DNA of 7,223 bases from Acholeplasmatales bacterium (GCA_016282815.1 JAEELU010000035.1:1-7223); one strand, 5' to 3'. Shown: positions 1-6,468, counted from the stretch's first letter. A program made the numbers and translations. Notes: generated from the sequence alone by a model not told the origin.

Positions 1-871
1 ATAATGAAGTCTTGTTGTTATAACCCTTGTCAGTGTATTCCTTAGTTTGGTCAATCCACTTCTCTAATTGAGGGTCGATGTTGATAATACCTGTAGCCTT
101 GTCAACAAGTGGTTTAGAGATTGTATTAGAGAATACTCTATATGCATCATCATAACCAGAAAGCATACAATAATTCTTCTCCTTCATCTTCTTAGCTGTT
201 TCATCGAACTTAGTCCAATTAGCTAAAGACTTTTGTACTTCAGTTGGATCATCAGTTCCTAATACTTCCTTAGCGATATCAGCTCTATATGCGAATAGAC
301 CTGGAGTTGCTTGCCATGATAAAGCCTTTAGCTTACCATTTGAAGTAGCGATATCCTTAGTATACTTATACATTTGAGCTGTATCAGTTGCAGTAATACC
401 GATATCATCTACTGCTACTGTATTGTTAGTATTTACATACTTTAATGCATAGTCAGCTTCTAGTAAGAACATATCAACCTTTTGATCAGCAGCTGCTGTA
501 GCTTGCTTATCTAAAGCTTCATCAAGAGCGATTTGATATGCGTTGTTTTGGTTAGCTGTAGTTTGGAATACAACCTTTAATTTCTTAGTTGAATCAGCTG
601 GGTCTGTAATTTCAAATTCCTCACCAGCCTTCTTTTCAACAGCTCCTGGATAATAATCCTTGAATCTGTTAACGAACTCATCGTTCCAAACTCTAATATT
701 AACTACTGAACCACCGTCTGTAGCTGATGCGCTATAAGCAGGAATAGTTGGCTCTTTCCAATCCTTTGGTGTAGGAACTTTCCACTCTTTTTCACCACAT
801 GATGCTAGACCAAAAGCGGCTAGACCTGCAAGTGCAGCAAAACCTGCTGCTGTAAAAATTCTCTTTTTCAT
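1..871 (-). CDS. ABC-transporter sugar-binding lipoprotein (CUT1 type), C-terminus outside the window
   Basis: The frame is open from an ATG at 869-871 to the left edge, giving the first 290 residues; family members usually have about 400-450. Residues 1-25 are a lipoprotein signal: basic MKKR, an Ala/Gly/Leu-rich hydrophobic stretch, and a lipobox ending in Leu-Ala-Ser-Cys with the lipidated Cys at 25. The mature part has hallmarks of family 1 extracellular solute-binding proteins: an early IRVWNDEFVNRFKDYYP segment, a hydrophobic-acidic MFLLEADYAL segment near 133-143, and SWQATPGLFAYR with its Trp at 186. It should be anchored outside the membrane and deliver an oligosaccharide to two permeases, probably encoded next to the left. 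It lies 34 bp behind the lacI gene with no terminator between, so the two are probably cotranscribed. Cellobiose or cellodextrin as ligand is inferred only from the divergent phosphorylase gene. A GGA-type ribosome site exists upstream, but its spacing of about 11-12 bases is long. Confidence 0.9.
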   Translation of the reverse strand, partial: MKKRIFTAAGFAALAGLAAFGLASCGEKEWKVPTPKDWKEPTIPAYSASATDGGSVVNIRVWNDEFVNRFKDYYPGAVEKKAGEEFEITDPADSTKKLKVVFQTTANQNNAYQIALDEALDKQATAAADQKVDMFLLEADYALKYVNTNNTVAVDDIGITATDTAQMYKYTKDIATSNGKLKALSWQATPGLFAYRADIAKEVLGTDDPTEVQKSLANWTKFDETAKKMKEKNYCMLSGYDDAYRVFSNTISKPLVDKATGIINIDPQLEKWIDQTKEYTDKGYNNKTSL

Positions 872-905
872 TTTTCTTTTTTTCCTTTTCCTTTTCTGTT
901 TTTTT

Positions 906-1913
906 TTATAGTTTTTTGACTGTTTGACCTTCTTGTAAGGTACCTTTAACAGTAATTACTTCTGCAATTGCTGTCTTAGGGTTTTCAATCATGTCAACAA
1001 GTTTAAGTGTTGACTGCTTACCAATCTCAATCGAATTCTGAACATAAGTCGTGATCACTGGTCTTAATAACCTTGACAATTTAATTCCATCATAGCCGAC
1101 TACGCTTATATCATCTGGAATTCTCAAACCTTGTCTTTCAATTTCTGTAATTCCACCTAATAATGAATAATCATCAGGATAAATAATAACAGTAGGTCTT
1201 TCCTTAAGTTCTAGTAACTCTCTTGTGATTGAACCACTAATTTTAGGAATGTGGTATCTTCCTTCTTTAACGTATTGTTCATCAACGCTTATGTTGTTTT
1301 CCTTACAAGCGCGATAGAAACTTGCTACTCTTTTTTGAGTAACCGATGTATCATCACCTTTGATGAAGGCTATCTTTCTGTGTCCCATCCGTACCAAATA
1401 ATCTACAATGTCCTTCTCTCCCTGGATATTATCAGATACAACTGATGATTTACCATTGAAGTCGTAGTCAATTGTTACTGTTGGAATCTCACTCTCTACC
1501 AGTTTCACCACCTCTGGATCCTTAAAGTCTACAGATGCAATTATTACTCCATCAACGTTACGATACTTCGCGTGCTCATAAAAAGATAAGAAATTTTCTT
1601 TGAAATGATGAGATATAAAAGTTATATCATAGCCTAAATCCTCGGCTTGAACCTTAATAGCATTTAGAATTGAAGCAAAATATTCATGTTCCAAACCTGA
1701 GCTTGTTTCATCTACAAACAAAACTCCGATGTTATAGCTTCTATTAGTTTTTAATAGTCGCGCTGATGAATTTGGAACATAACCCATCTCCTTTGCTACA
1801 CTTCTAATGTATTCGGCAGTTTTTGGATTAAGATCAGAATTACCGTGTAGTGCTTTACTAACAGAGGCAATTGATAGTCCGCATCTCTCGGCAACATCTT
1901 TGATTTTAACCAT
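906..1913 (-). CDS. LacI-family transcriptional repressor of the cellobiose genes
   Basis: A complete 335-residue protein, the usual LacI/GalR length. Residues 2-48 form the DNA-binding head: helix-turn-helix KIKDVAERCGLSIASVSKAL, recognition helix around 17-24, then the conserved GYVPN at 44-48. The hinge helix SSARLLKTNRS (49-59) carries the Leu pair of which one normally wedges into the centre of the operator. From about 62 onward (NIGVLF) it is a periplasmic-binding-protein-like sensor domain, including the DGVIIAS and GHRKIAFIKGD strands typical of the family. The ATG at 1911-1913 is preceded by GGTGAT at a normal distance. Other nearby upstream ATGs are out of frame. The gene is divergent from cellobiose phosphorylase and precedes the sugar-binding lipoprotein gene. 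It has an operator just downstream of its own -10, so autoregulation is likely. The effector (cellobiose or a derivative) is inferred from context. A CcpA role is unlikely given the local pathway context, but cannot be excluded from sequence alone. Confidence 0.93.
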   Translation of the reverse strand: MVKIKDVAERCGLSIASVSKALHGNSDLNPKTAEYIRSVAKEMGYVPNSSARLLKTNRSYNIGVLFVDETSSGLEHEYFASILNAIKVQAEDLGYDITFISHHFKENFLSFYEHAKYRNVDGVIIASVDFKDPEVVKLVESEIPTVTIDYDFNGKSSVVSDNIQGEKDIVDYLVRMGHRKIAFIKGDDTSVTQKRVASFYRACKENNISVDEQYVKEGRYHIPKISGSITRELLELKERPTVIIYPDDYSLLGGITEIERQGLRIPDDISVVGYDGIKLSRLLRPVITTYVQNSIEIGKQSTLKLVDMIENPKTAIAEVITVKGTLQEGQTVKKL

Positions 1914-1938
1914 CGTACATCACCATTTTTTCTATGAA

Positions 1939-1953
1939 CCTTAAACGTTTTCG
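1939..1953. promoter_or_regulatory. LacI-type operator O1 (lacI side)
   Basis: The site reads CCTTAAACGTTTTCG and is centred on the palindrome AAACGTTT (1943-1950), the classic CG-centred LacI/GalR operator core. It matches the second site at 2101-2115 in 13 of 15 positions. It begins 8 bp beyond the -10 of the leftward promoter, so it covers the start of transcription of lacI. A bound repressor there should block its own transcript and that of the sugar-binding protein gene. Confidence 0.8.
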
Positions 1954-1960
1954 TACTTCT

Positions 1961-1989
1961 ATTATATGTAAGCGTTTTTTGATTGTCAA
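1961..1989 (-). promoter_or_regulatory. Sigma-A promoter of the lacI / sugar-binding operon
   Basis: Read on the minus strand there is TTGACA (1984-1989), a 17-bp spacer, and TATAAT (1961-1966). Both hexamers are perfect consensus with ideal spacing. Transcription should start near 1954, about 40 bases ahead of the lacI ATG. A perfect consensus promoter for a repressor gene implies that regulation, not promoter weakness, sets its level. Confidence 0.88.
1967..1980. promoter_or_regulatory. CRE-like or auxiliary operator site within the lacI promoter spacer
   Basis: TGTAAGCGTTTTTT fills most of the spacer between the -35 and -10 of the leftward promoter. It resembles the catabolite-responsive element pattern TGNAANCGNNNNCA in its first half, but its right half is degenerate. 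It could be bound by CcpA or weakly by the local LacI protein, or it could be a chance match in T-rich DNA. Confidence 0.4.
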
Positions 1990-1990
1990 T

Positions 1991-2036
1991 ACCTTTTTTC
2001 AAAATTTTTTATTTTTTTTATCTGGGAAATTTTTTT
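1991..2036. other. Run of A/T tracts between the divergent promoters
   Basis: Four homopolymeric tracts lie here: T6 at 1994-1999, A4T6 at 2001-2010, T8 at 2012-2019 and A3T7 at 2027-2036. The first three have centres about 9-10 bp apart, which is close to helical phasing and so favours a bend. For the leftward promoter these are A-tracts directly upstream of the -35, the position of an UP element. The bend and the UP function are inference. Confidence 0.45.
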
Positions 2037-2058
2037 GCACAAAATTCTAAAATAGGTA

Positions 2059-2087
2059 TTGATTTTCTATTTTTTCGCATATATAAT
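2059..2087 (+). promoter_or_regulatory. Sigma-A promoter of cellobiose phosphorylase
   Basis: TTGATT (2059-2064), a 17-bp spacer and a perfect TATAAT (2082-2087). Transcription should start near 2094, giving a leader of about 58 bases that contains the second operator. The ribosome site is GGGGA (2144-2148), only three bases from the ATG, so its spacing is short. Confidence 0.83.
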
Positions 2088-2100
2088 TAAATTAGGTTTT

Positions 2101-2115
2101 ACTTAAACGTTTACG
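2101..2115. promoter_or_regulatory. LacI-type operator O2 (phosphorylase side)
   Basis: The site reads ACTTAAACGTTTACG and contains the perfect 10-bp palindrome TAAACGTTTA (2104-2113). It shares 13 of 15 bases with the site at 1939-1953. It lies a few bases past the expected start of the phosphorylase transcript, a roadblock or promoter-exclusion position. The two operator centres are 162 bp apart. Confidence 0.82.
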
Positions 2116-2151
2116 GAAATATTTGAAGAATTAACAGAAAGTTGGGGAAAA

Positions 2152-4575
2152 ATGAAGTACGGACATTTCGACGACAAGGAATATGAATACGTAATAACTA
2201 ATTATAATACTCCACTTCCATGGATAAACTATTTCGGCCAGGATGGCTTCTTCAGTTTAATGAGTAATACTTGTGGCGGTTATATGTTCTATAAGGATGC
2301 AAAGCTTAGACGTATAACAAGATTTAGATATAACAATGTTCCAAGAGATTACGGTGGACGTTATTATTATATTAATGATAATGGCACAATTTGGAATCCA
2401 GGATTCCTACCAATGAAGACTAAGCTTGATAGCTATAAATGTAGACACGGCTTAGGATATAGTATCTTTGAAAGTGAAAAGAATGATTTAAAGTGCGAGT
2501 TATTATGCTTCGTTCCTTTAAAGGATTTATGTGAAATTAATCAATTAACATTAAAGAATAATAGTAAGGAAACTAAAAAGGTTACACTTCATGGTGTAAT
2601 TGAATGGTGTTTATGGAACGCTGTAGATGACCAAACTAATTTCCAAAGAAACTGGAACATTGGTGAGGTTGAGGTTGATGATAAAACAATTTATCACAAG
2701 ACTGAATATAGAGAGCGTCGTGATCATTATGCCTTCTATCATACTAACATTAAGCATGATGGATTCGATTCTGATCTAGATACATTTATTGGTTTATACA
2801 ATTCATGGTGTGATCCAAACGCAGTAAAGAATACTACATCATATAACACTGTAGCTTCAGGATGGGCACCTATTGCTGCTCACATGTTTAACCTAGAGTT
2901 AAAGCCAGGTGAGGAAAAAACAGTAATTTTCCAAACAGGATATGTTGAAAATCCTGAGGATGAGAAGTTCGAAAAGCTTCACGTTATAAATAAGAAACGC
3001 GCATACGAGCTTCAAGCTAAATATGATACTAAAGAAAAAGTATTAAAAGCATTTGAAGAATTAAAGACTAAATGGGTAAATTTACTATCTACTCTTCATG
3101 TTGAGTCAGATAATGATAAATTTGACCGTATGGTTAATATATGGAATCAATATCAATGTATGGTTACATTCAACATGTCAAGATCTGCTTCTTACTATGA
3201 GAGTGGTACTGGACGTGGAATGGGCTTCAGAGATAGCTGCCAGGATTTATTAGGTTTCTTACATTTAATACCTGAAAAATCAAGAGAGCGTATTAAGGAT
3301 ATTGCTTCTATCCAATTTGAGGATGGCTCTACTTACCATCAATATCAACCACTTACTAAGCGTGGTAATGCTGATATCGGTGGTGGATTCAACGATGACC
3401 CTCTATGGTTAATCGCTGCAGTAAGCCAATACATCAAAGAAACTGGTGATTATTCAATATTGAATGATCCAACACCATTTAACAATAAGGAAGGCTCTGA
3501 AAAGCCATTAATTGACCACTTAAGAGCTTCACTTAATTATATTATCACACACAAAGGACCACATGGATTACCACTTATCGGTAGAGCAGACTGGAACGAT
3601 TGTTTAAATCTTAACTGCTTCTCTAAAACTCCAGGTGAGTCATTCCAAACTGCTTCAAATTTTGAATCAGGTAAAGCTGAATCAGTATTTATCGCAGGTA
3701 TGTTTGTGTTATATGGAAAAGAGTTTGCGACCATCCTTAAGAATATCGGATTAGACGCTGAGTCTTCCGATATTCTTAAAGAAGTTAAGAGTGTTGAAGA
3801 TGCCACTATTAAGTATGGATGGGATGGAGAATGGTTCGTTAGAGCATATGATGCCTTCAGTAATAAGGTTGGTAGTCATGAATGCGAAGATGGACAAATA
3901 TTTGTTGAGCCACAAGGCTTCTGTACAATGGCTAGAATCGGTGAAGATTTAGGCTTCGGCAAGAAGGCACTTGACTCAGTAGAAAAAATCTTAACTAATG
4001 ACTATGGTGTAGAAATTCTACATCCATGTTACAAGGAATATCACATTGAGCTTGGTGAAGTTTCATCTTACCCAATGGGATATAAGGAAAACGGCTCTGT
4101 CTTCTGCCATAACAATCCATGGATTGTTATAGCTAATACAGTAATCGGAAATAATGAAAGAGCATTCGATGTATATAAGAGAAACTGCCCTGCATATCTA
4201 GAGGAAGTTTCTGAAATACATAAAACTGAGCCTTTCGTATATTCTCAAACAATTGCTGGTAGAGATGCTAAAAACTATGGTGAGGCAAAGAACAGCTGGT
4301 TAACTGGTACTGCTTCTTGGACTATGTATGCAGCAAGCCAAGCAATACTTGGTATTAAGCCTGATTATGATGGATTAATGATTGATCCACATCTTCCAAA
4401 GGAAATCAAGCATGCTTCTGTAACAAGAGTATTTAGAGGCGTTAAGTACAATATTACAATTAATAATAATGCAACAGGCAAATATGAAATGCTTGTTGAA
4501 AATAATAAGGTTGATGGAAAGGTTATTCCATTTGAAAAATCTTCAAAGTTGATTAACGTAATAGTTAATATATAA
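2152..4575 (+). CDS. cbp: Cellobiose phosphorylase (GH94, EC 2.4.1.20)
   Basis: A complete 807-residue enzyme with family-typical length and end-to-end resemblance to clostridial cellobiose phosphorylases. It splits cellobiose with inorganic phosphate, inverting the anomeric centre, into alpha-glucose 1-phosphate and glucose. One sugar is thereby activated without ATP. There is no signal peptide, so it acts in the cytoplasm after sugar import. The N-terminal beta-sandwich domain (roughly 1-300) includes NYNTPLPWINYFG and RRITRFRYNNVP. The (alpha/alpha)6 catalytic barrel follows, with RGMGFRDS (sugar-binding Asp361) and GRADWNDCLNLN, whose second Asp, residue 483, matches the general acid of this family. 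Phosphate-site motifs are present: His653 in CHNNPW and Thr718-Gly719 in WLTGTASW. No key residue is missing. N,N'-diacetylchitobiose phosphorylase is a relative, but the overall motif match favours cellobiose. It is divergent from its probable regulator and uptake genes. Confidence 0.95.
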   Translation: MKYGHFDDKEYEYVITNYNTPLPWINYFGQDGFFSLMSNTCGGYMFYKDAKLRRITRFRYNNVPRDYGGRYYYINDNGTIWNPGFLPMKTKLDSYKCRHGLGYSIFESEKNDLKCELLCFVPLKDLCEINQLTLKNNSKETKKVTLHGVIEWCLWNAVDDQTNFQRNWNIGEVEVDDKTIYHKTEYRERRDHYAFYHTNIKHDGFDSDLDTFIGLYNSWCDPNAVKNTTSYNTVASGWAPIAAHMFNLELKPGEEKTVIFQTGYVENPEDEKFEKLHVINKKRAYELQAKYDTKEKVLKAFEELKTKWVNLLSTLHVESDNDKFDRMVNIWNQYQCMVTFNMSRSASYYESGTGRGMGFRDSCQDLLGFLHLIPEKSRERIKDIASIQFEDGSTYHQYQPLTKRGNADIGGGFNDDPLWLIAAVSQYIKETGDYSILNDPTPFNNKEGSEKPLIDHLRASLNYIITHKGPHGLPLIGRADWNDCLNLNCFSKTPGESFQTASNFESGKAESVFIAGMFVLYGKEFATILKNIGLDAESSDILKEVKSVEDATIKYGWDGEWFVRAYDAFSNKVGSHECEDGQIFVEPQGFCTMARIGEDLGFGKKALDSVEKILTNDYGVEILHPCYKEYHIELGEVSSYPMGYKENGSVFCHNNPWIVIANTVIGNNERAFDVYKRNCPAYLEEVSEIHKTEPFVYSQTIAGRDAKNYGEAKNSWLTGTASWTMYAASQAILGIKPDYDGLMIDPHLPKEIKHASVTRVFRGVKYNITINNNATGKYEMLVENNKVDGKVIPFEKSSKLINVIVNI

Positions 4576-4602
4576 TTACCTCTTTCTTCCTTTCTTGGTA
4601 TT

Positions 4603-4636
4603 GTGGTATAGTTTCTATACCACTTTACTTTTTTTT
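4603..4636 (+). terminator. Rho-independent terminator of the phosphorylase gene
   Basis: A perfect 9-bp stem, GTGGTATAG (4603-4611) with CTATACCAC (4615-4623), closes a TTT loop. It is followed by a T-rich tail (4624-4636) ending in eight T. It lies 27 bp after the phosphorylase stop and isolates that gene from the next unit. Confidence 0.88.
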
Positions 4637-4637
4637 A

Positions 4638-4661
4638 TGGTAAAATTGATATAAAGTGAGG
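4638..4661 (+). promoter_or_regulatory. Possible extended -10 promoter and the ribosome site that sets the downstream start
   Basis: TGGTAAAAT (4638-4646) looks like an extended -10, but no good -35 is seen at the right distance because the terminator occupies it. AGTGAGG (4655-4661) is a good Shine-Dalgarno sequence, nine bases before the ATG at 4671. The GTG at 4656 and the ATG at 4662 lie inside or directly against this site, so they are poor start candidates. The ribosome site is firm; the promoter is tentative. Confidence 0.5.
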
Positions 4662-4670
4662 ATGAGTTAT

Positions 4671-5600
4671 ATGAGTAGTTTTAAGGATTTGAGAATAGTA
4701 GATAATTTCTACCAAACCTCTGCTTTTTTTCCAATGCCTACAGTCTTAATTGGAACACTTGCAGATAATGGTATGACATCATTAGGCTCCTATTCTTTAT
4801 GCCAGCCATATTATATTGCTGGTAAAGATTATTATGCTATGCTATTATGTGTTAGAAATTCTAGTAATACTGCACAGCATATATTAAAAAATGGTAAATG
4901 TACATTAAATTTCATTACCGATGATTCTAAATATTTTAAGGAGGCAGTAAGATTAGGCTGGCCTGGAGATACACCTGAAGAAAAAATGAAAGATTGTATC
5001 TTTACACTTGAGGAAGGCCTTATGAAAGAGGCTAACCCTAATGAGAATTATCCTAAGGTAATTAAAGAAGCTTATCAGGTATTTGAATGTGAATGGGTAA
5101 GAACACTTGATAATGCCCAGGATGATAAGCCAGGATGTCTTGAGGGCTATGAGCCACCATATCATGATTTCAATGGTATTACTTCTAAATTTGGTGCTCA
5201 TTTTATTCTTAAAATAAATAAGATTCTAATGAAAGAAAAATATTATAATGCCATAATTAATGGTGTAACAAAAAAGGATTTCCCAAATGTACCTGTTGAT
5301 TATGGTTATAGAGACTCAAAGAATTTCTGGTATACTAAATTTAAAAAGCCAATCAATGAGCCTCTACAAAGTAGGGAGGTAAATATCGATTCTGTTAAAT
5401 ATGCTGCTAATAGAATTGATCCAAATATCAAATTCTCTGATGAAGCCTGTAAGCGTCTTGTAAAGGTACCAAGAATATTCTTAAATATGGTATTAAAAGG
5501 ATGTGTAGACTGGGCAAAGGAAAACAATGTTACCTTAATTACTGAAGAGCATATGGATATTATTAACGATAAGAGAAATAAAGAAAAGAAAGGAAAATAA
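4671..5600 (+). CDS. Flavin-reductase-like (split-barrel) protein with a PCP_red-like C-terminal domain
   Basis: 309 residues from the ATG at 4671, chosen because AGTGAGG sits nine bases upstream. Residues about 18-85 fit the flavin reductase-like FMN-binding split barrel: FFPMPTVLIGTLADNGMTSLGSYS, a hydrophobic strand YYAMLLCVRNSSNTAQHIL, then KNGKCTLNFI, matching the family order of a Pro-rich opening, the xxTxxNI-like element and the vNi strand. The usual role is reducing flavin with NAD(P)H or binding FMN; the substrate here is unknown. Residues about 90-238 are an extension I do not recognise. Residues about 255-303 (FSDEACKRLVKVPRIFLNMV, then WAKENNVTLITEEHM) resemble the PCP_red helical domain found at the C-terminus of the light-independent protochlorophyllide reductase B subunit and in stand-alone bacterial proteins. 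That assignment is by eye. No signal peptide or membrane segment is seen. It is translationally close-coupled to the HIT gene. It contains an AGG Arg codon at 5373. Confidence 0.8.
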   Translation: MSSFKDLRIVDNFYQTSAFFPMPTVLIGTLADNGMTSLGSYSLCQPYYIAGKDYYAMLLCVRNSSNTAQHILKNGKCTLNFITDDSKYFKEAVRLGWPGDTPEEKMKDCIFTLEEGLMKEANPNENYPKVIKEAYQVFECEWVRTLDNAQDDKPGCLEGYEPPYHDFNGITSKFGAHFILKINKILMKEKYYNAIINGVTKKDFPNVPVDYGYRDSKNFWYTKFKKPINEPLQSREVNIDSVKYAANRIDPNIKFSDEACKRLVKVPRIFLNMVLKGCVDWAKENNVTLITEEHMDIINDKRNKEKKGK

Positions 5601-5601
5601 T

Positions 5602-5997
5602 ATGTGTATTTTTTGTAAAATCATCAACGGAGAAATTCCATCTAAAAAGGTATACGAGGATGATGATGTTCTAGCTATCCTAGATATCTCTCAAGCAACT
5701 TTAGGTCATACACTTGTTTTACCTAAGAAGCATTATGCTAATATTTTAGAAATACCTACTGACGAATACCAAAAGGTAATGAAAAAAGTTAAAGAATTAG
5801 CTGAAAAAATTAATAAAAATCTAAAACCAGCAGGTATTAATATTTTAAATAACTGTGGTGAGGCTGCAGGACAAACAGTAATGCATTATCATGTTCATAT
5901 TCTACCTAGATATACAAATAATGATTTAAAGATAGAATTTACTGATAATTCTTCTAATGCCGACTTAGACGCAGTCTTAAAAAAAATCAATAATTAA
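5602..5997 (+). CDS. hit: HIT-family nucleotide-binding hydrolase
   Basis: A complete 131-residue protein of the Hint/HIT branch of the histidine-triad superfamily, whose members hydrolyse nucleoside phosphoramidates or related nucleotidyl conjugates. The catalytic triad is His95-Tyr-His97-Val-His99-Ile-Leu-Pro, the exact His-x-His-x-His-hydrophobic-hydrophobic pattern. The N-terminal CIFCKI has Cys2 and Cys5, typical of the zinc-binding subset of bacterial HIT proteins. Other family signatures are IPSKKVYEDDDVLAILDI, GHTLVLPKKHYANI and the NNCGEAAGQTV loop just before the triad. The ATG lies one base after the stop of the flavin-reductase-like gene. Its AAAGGA ribosome site (5589-5594) sits inside that gene's last codons, seven bases upstream. 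The two should therefore be cotranscribed and probably translationally coupled. The in vivo substrate cannot be told from sequence. Confidence 0.95.
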   Translation: MCIFCKIINGEIPSKKVYEDDDVLAILDISQATLGHTLVLPKKHYANILEIPTDEYQKVMKKVKELAEKINKNLKPAGINILNNCGEAAGQTVMHYHVHILPRYTNNDLKIEFTDNSSNADLDAVLKKINN

Positions 5998-6002
5998 AAA
6001 AC

Positions 6003-6026
6003 AGGATGCTACTAAGTTAGCATCCT
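6003..6026. terminator. Hairpin after the HIT gene, probable terminator
   Basis: A perfect 9-bp stem, AGGATGCTA (6003-6011) with TAGCATCCT (6018-6026), has a 6-base loop and begins six bases past the HIT stop codon. On the plus strand the tail is only AAATTATTC, a weak U tract. On the minus strand the hairpin is followed by GTTTTTTAATT, a better one. It probably ends the HIT unit inefficiently or in both directions, and would block antisense transcription into that unit. Confidence 0.7.
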
Positions 6027-6057
6027 AAATTATTCTATAAATATTTAATGCAAATTC

Positions 6058-6096
6058 TATAATTTAGTGCTAATATATATAAGGTACTAAATTATA
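6058..6096. repeat. 11-bp inverted repeat upstream of the tRNA fragment
   Basis: TATAATTTAGT (6058-6068) and ACTAAATTATA (6086-6096) are exact reverse complements with a 17-base spacer. The arms carry TATAAT facing outward in sequence on both strands, but no matching -35 boxes were found. The repeat ends two bases before the tRNA-like fragment. It may be a protein-binding site or a transcript hairpin. Confidence 0.6.
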
Positions 6097-6098
6097 AT

Positions 6099-6141
6099 GC
6101 CCTGATAGTTAAACGGATATAACAATGCCCTCCTAAGGTTG
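6099..6141 (+). pseudogene. 5' half of a tRNA-Arg(CCT)-like gene, broken just past the anticodon loop
   Basis: The segment follows tRNA order up to the anticodon: a 7-base acceptor strand GCCCTGA (6099-6105), T8-A9, D stem GTTA/TAAC (6108-6111 with 6120-6123), a D loop containing GG, and base 26. The anticodon strand ATGCC (6125-6129) leads to the 7-base loop CTCCTAA with anticodon CCT at 6132-6134. The 3' anticodon strand begins correctly with GG, then departs (GGTTG where GGCAT is needed). No T arm, no TCAGGGC acceptor partner and no CCA follow. It is therefore a truncated tRNA-Arg gene, the type of site where tyrosine integrases cross over. Confidence 0.55.
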
Positions 6142-6315
6142 TGCCCTATCCAAATTAAATGGCGTATTTAAGCCATTTTATTGACATCAAATCAAAAATT
6201 ACGCAAAAAATCGACATAAAAATCGGAAAATAGGGTAATAAATACCCCTAAAATAGTAAATTTCTATCTAATTTAACTTTTGTAATAAATGATATTATTA
6301 TCTTATAAAAAGGTA
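6142..6315. other. Non-coding stretch with small hairpins between the two tRNA-like sequences
   Basis: No start codon here opens a frame of useful length on either strand. Visible structures are a 7-bp hairpin AAATGGC/GCCATTT (6157-6163 with 6172-6178), a short hairpin GGGTA/TACCC (6233-6237 with 6243-6247), and the 8-base direct repeat AAAAATCG at 6206-6213 and 6218-6225. TTGACA occurs at 6181-6186 without a suitably spaced -10. I assign no function. Confidence 0.5.
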
Positions 6316-6321
6316 TATAAT
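6316..6321 (+). promoter_or_regulatory. -10 box of the tRNA-like gene
   Basis: A perfect TATAAT lies 10 bases ahead of the predicted 5' end of the tRNA-like gene at 6332, so transcription could start only a few bases before it. The hexamer 17 bp upstream, TATTAT, is a poor -35. Confidence 0.5.
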
Positions 6322-6331
6322 ATCTTTACAT

Positions 6332-6408
<77 letters not shown>

Positions 6409-6422
6409 TTCTAAAAAATTTT

Positions 6423-6447
6423 CAGCTTCTTCTGAAGCTGTTTTTTT
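6423..6447 (+). terminator. Rho-independent terminator of the tRNA-like gene
   Basis: A perfect 7-bp stem CAGCTTC (6423-6429) with GAAGCTG (6434-6440) and loop TTCT is followed at once by seven T (6441-6447). It starts 15 bases after the encoded CCA. Confidence 0.9.
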
Positions 6448-6468
6448 ATTTCAATTCTGCCCATTCAT

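Noticed and set aside
1251..1445. Open frame of 64 codons on the plus strand inside lacI
   Set aside because: It is antisense to a clear LacI-family gene, has no ribosome site and encodes no recognisable protein.
1796..2002. Open frame of 68 codons on the minus strand overlapping the lacI start and its promoter
   Set aside because: It would begin upstream of the consensus lacI promoter and overlaps the helix-turn-helix coding sequence in another frame.
3537..3806. Minus-strand open frame inside the phosphorylase gene
   Set aside because: It is antisense to the catalytic region of GH94 with no promoter, ribosome site or family match.
4656..4670. GTG start at 4656 or ATG at 4662 for the flavin-reductase-like gene
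   Set aside because: Both overlap or abut the AGTGAGG ribosome site, which is correctly spaced for the ATG at 4671.
4953..5527. Two minus-strand open frames inside the flavin-reductase-like gene (4953-5201 and 5306-5527)
   Set aside because: Both are antisense shadows of a well-supported gene and lack start signals.
6093..6098. TATAAT directly before the first tRNA-like sequence as its promoter
   Set aside because: It touches the predicted 5' end, so a transcript would start inside the tRNA, and there is no -35.
6181..6225. TTGACA and the AAAAATCG direct repeats as a promoter or a CRISPR-like array
   Set aside because: There is no -10 at a workable distance, and two 8-base repeats 12 bp apart in AT-rich DNA are too little for an array.
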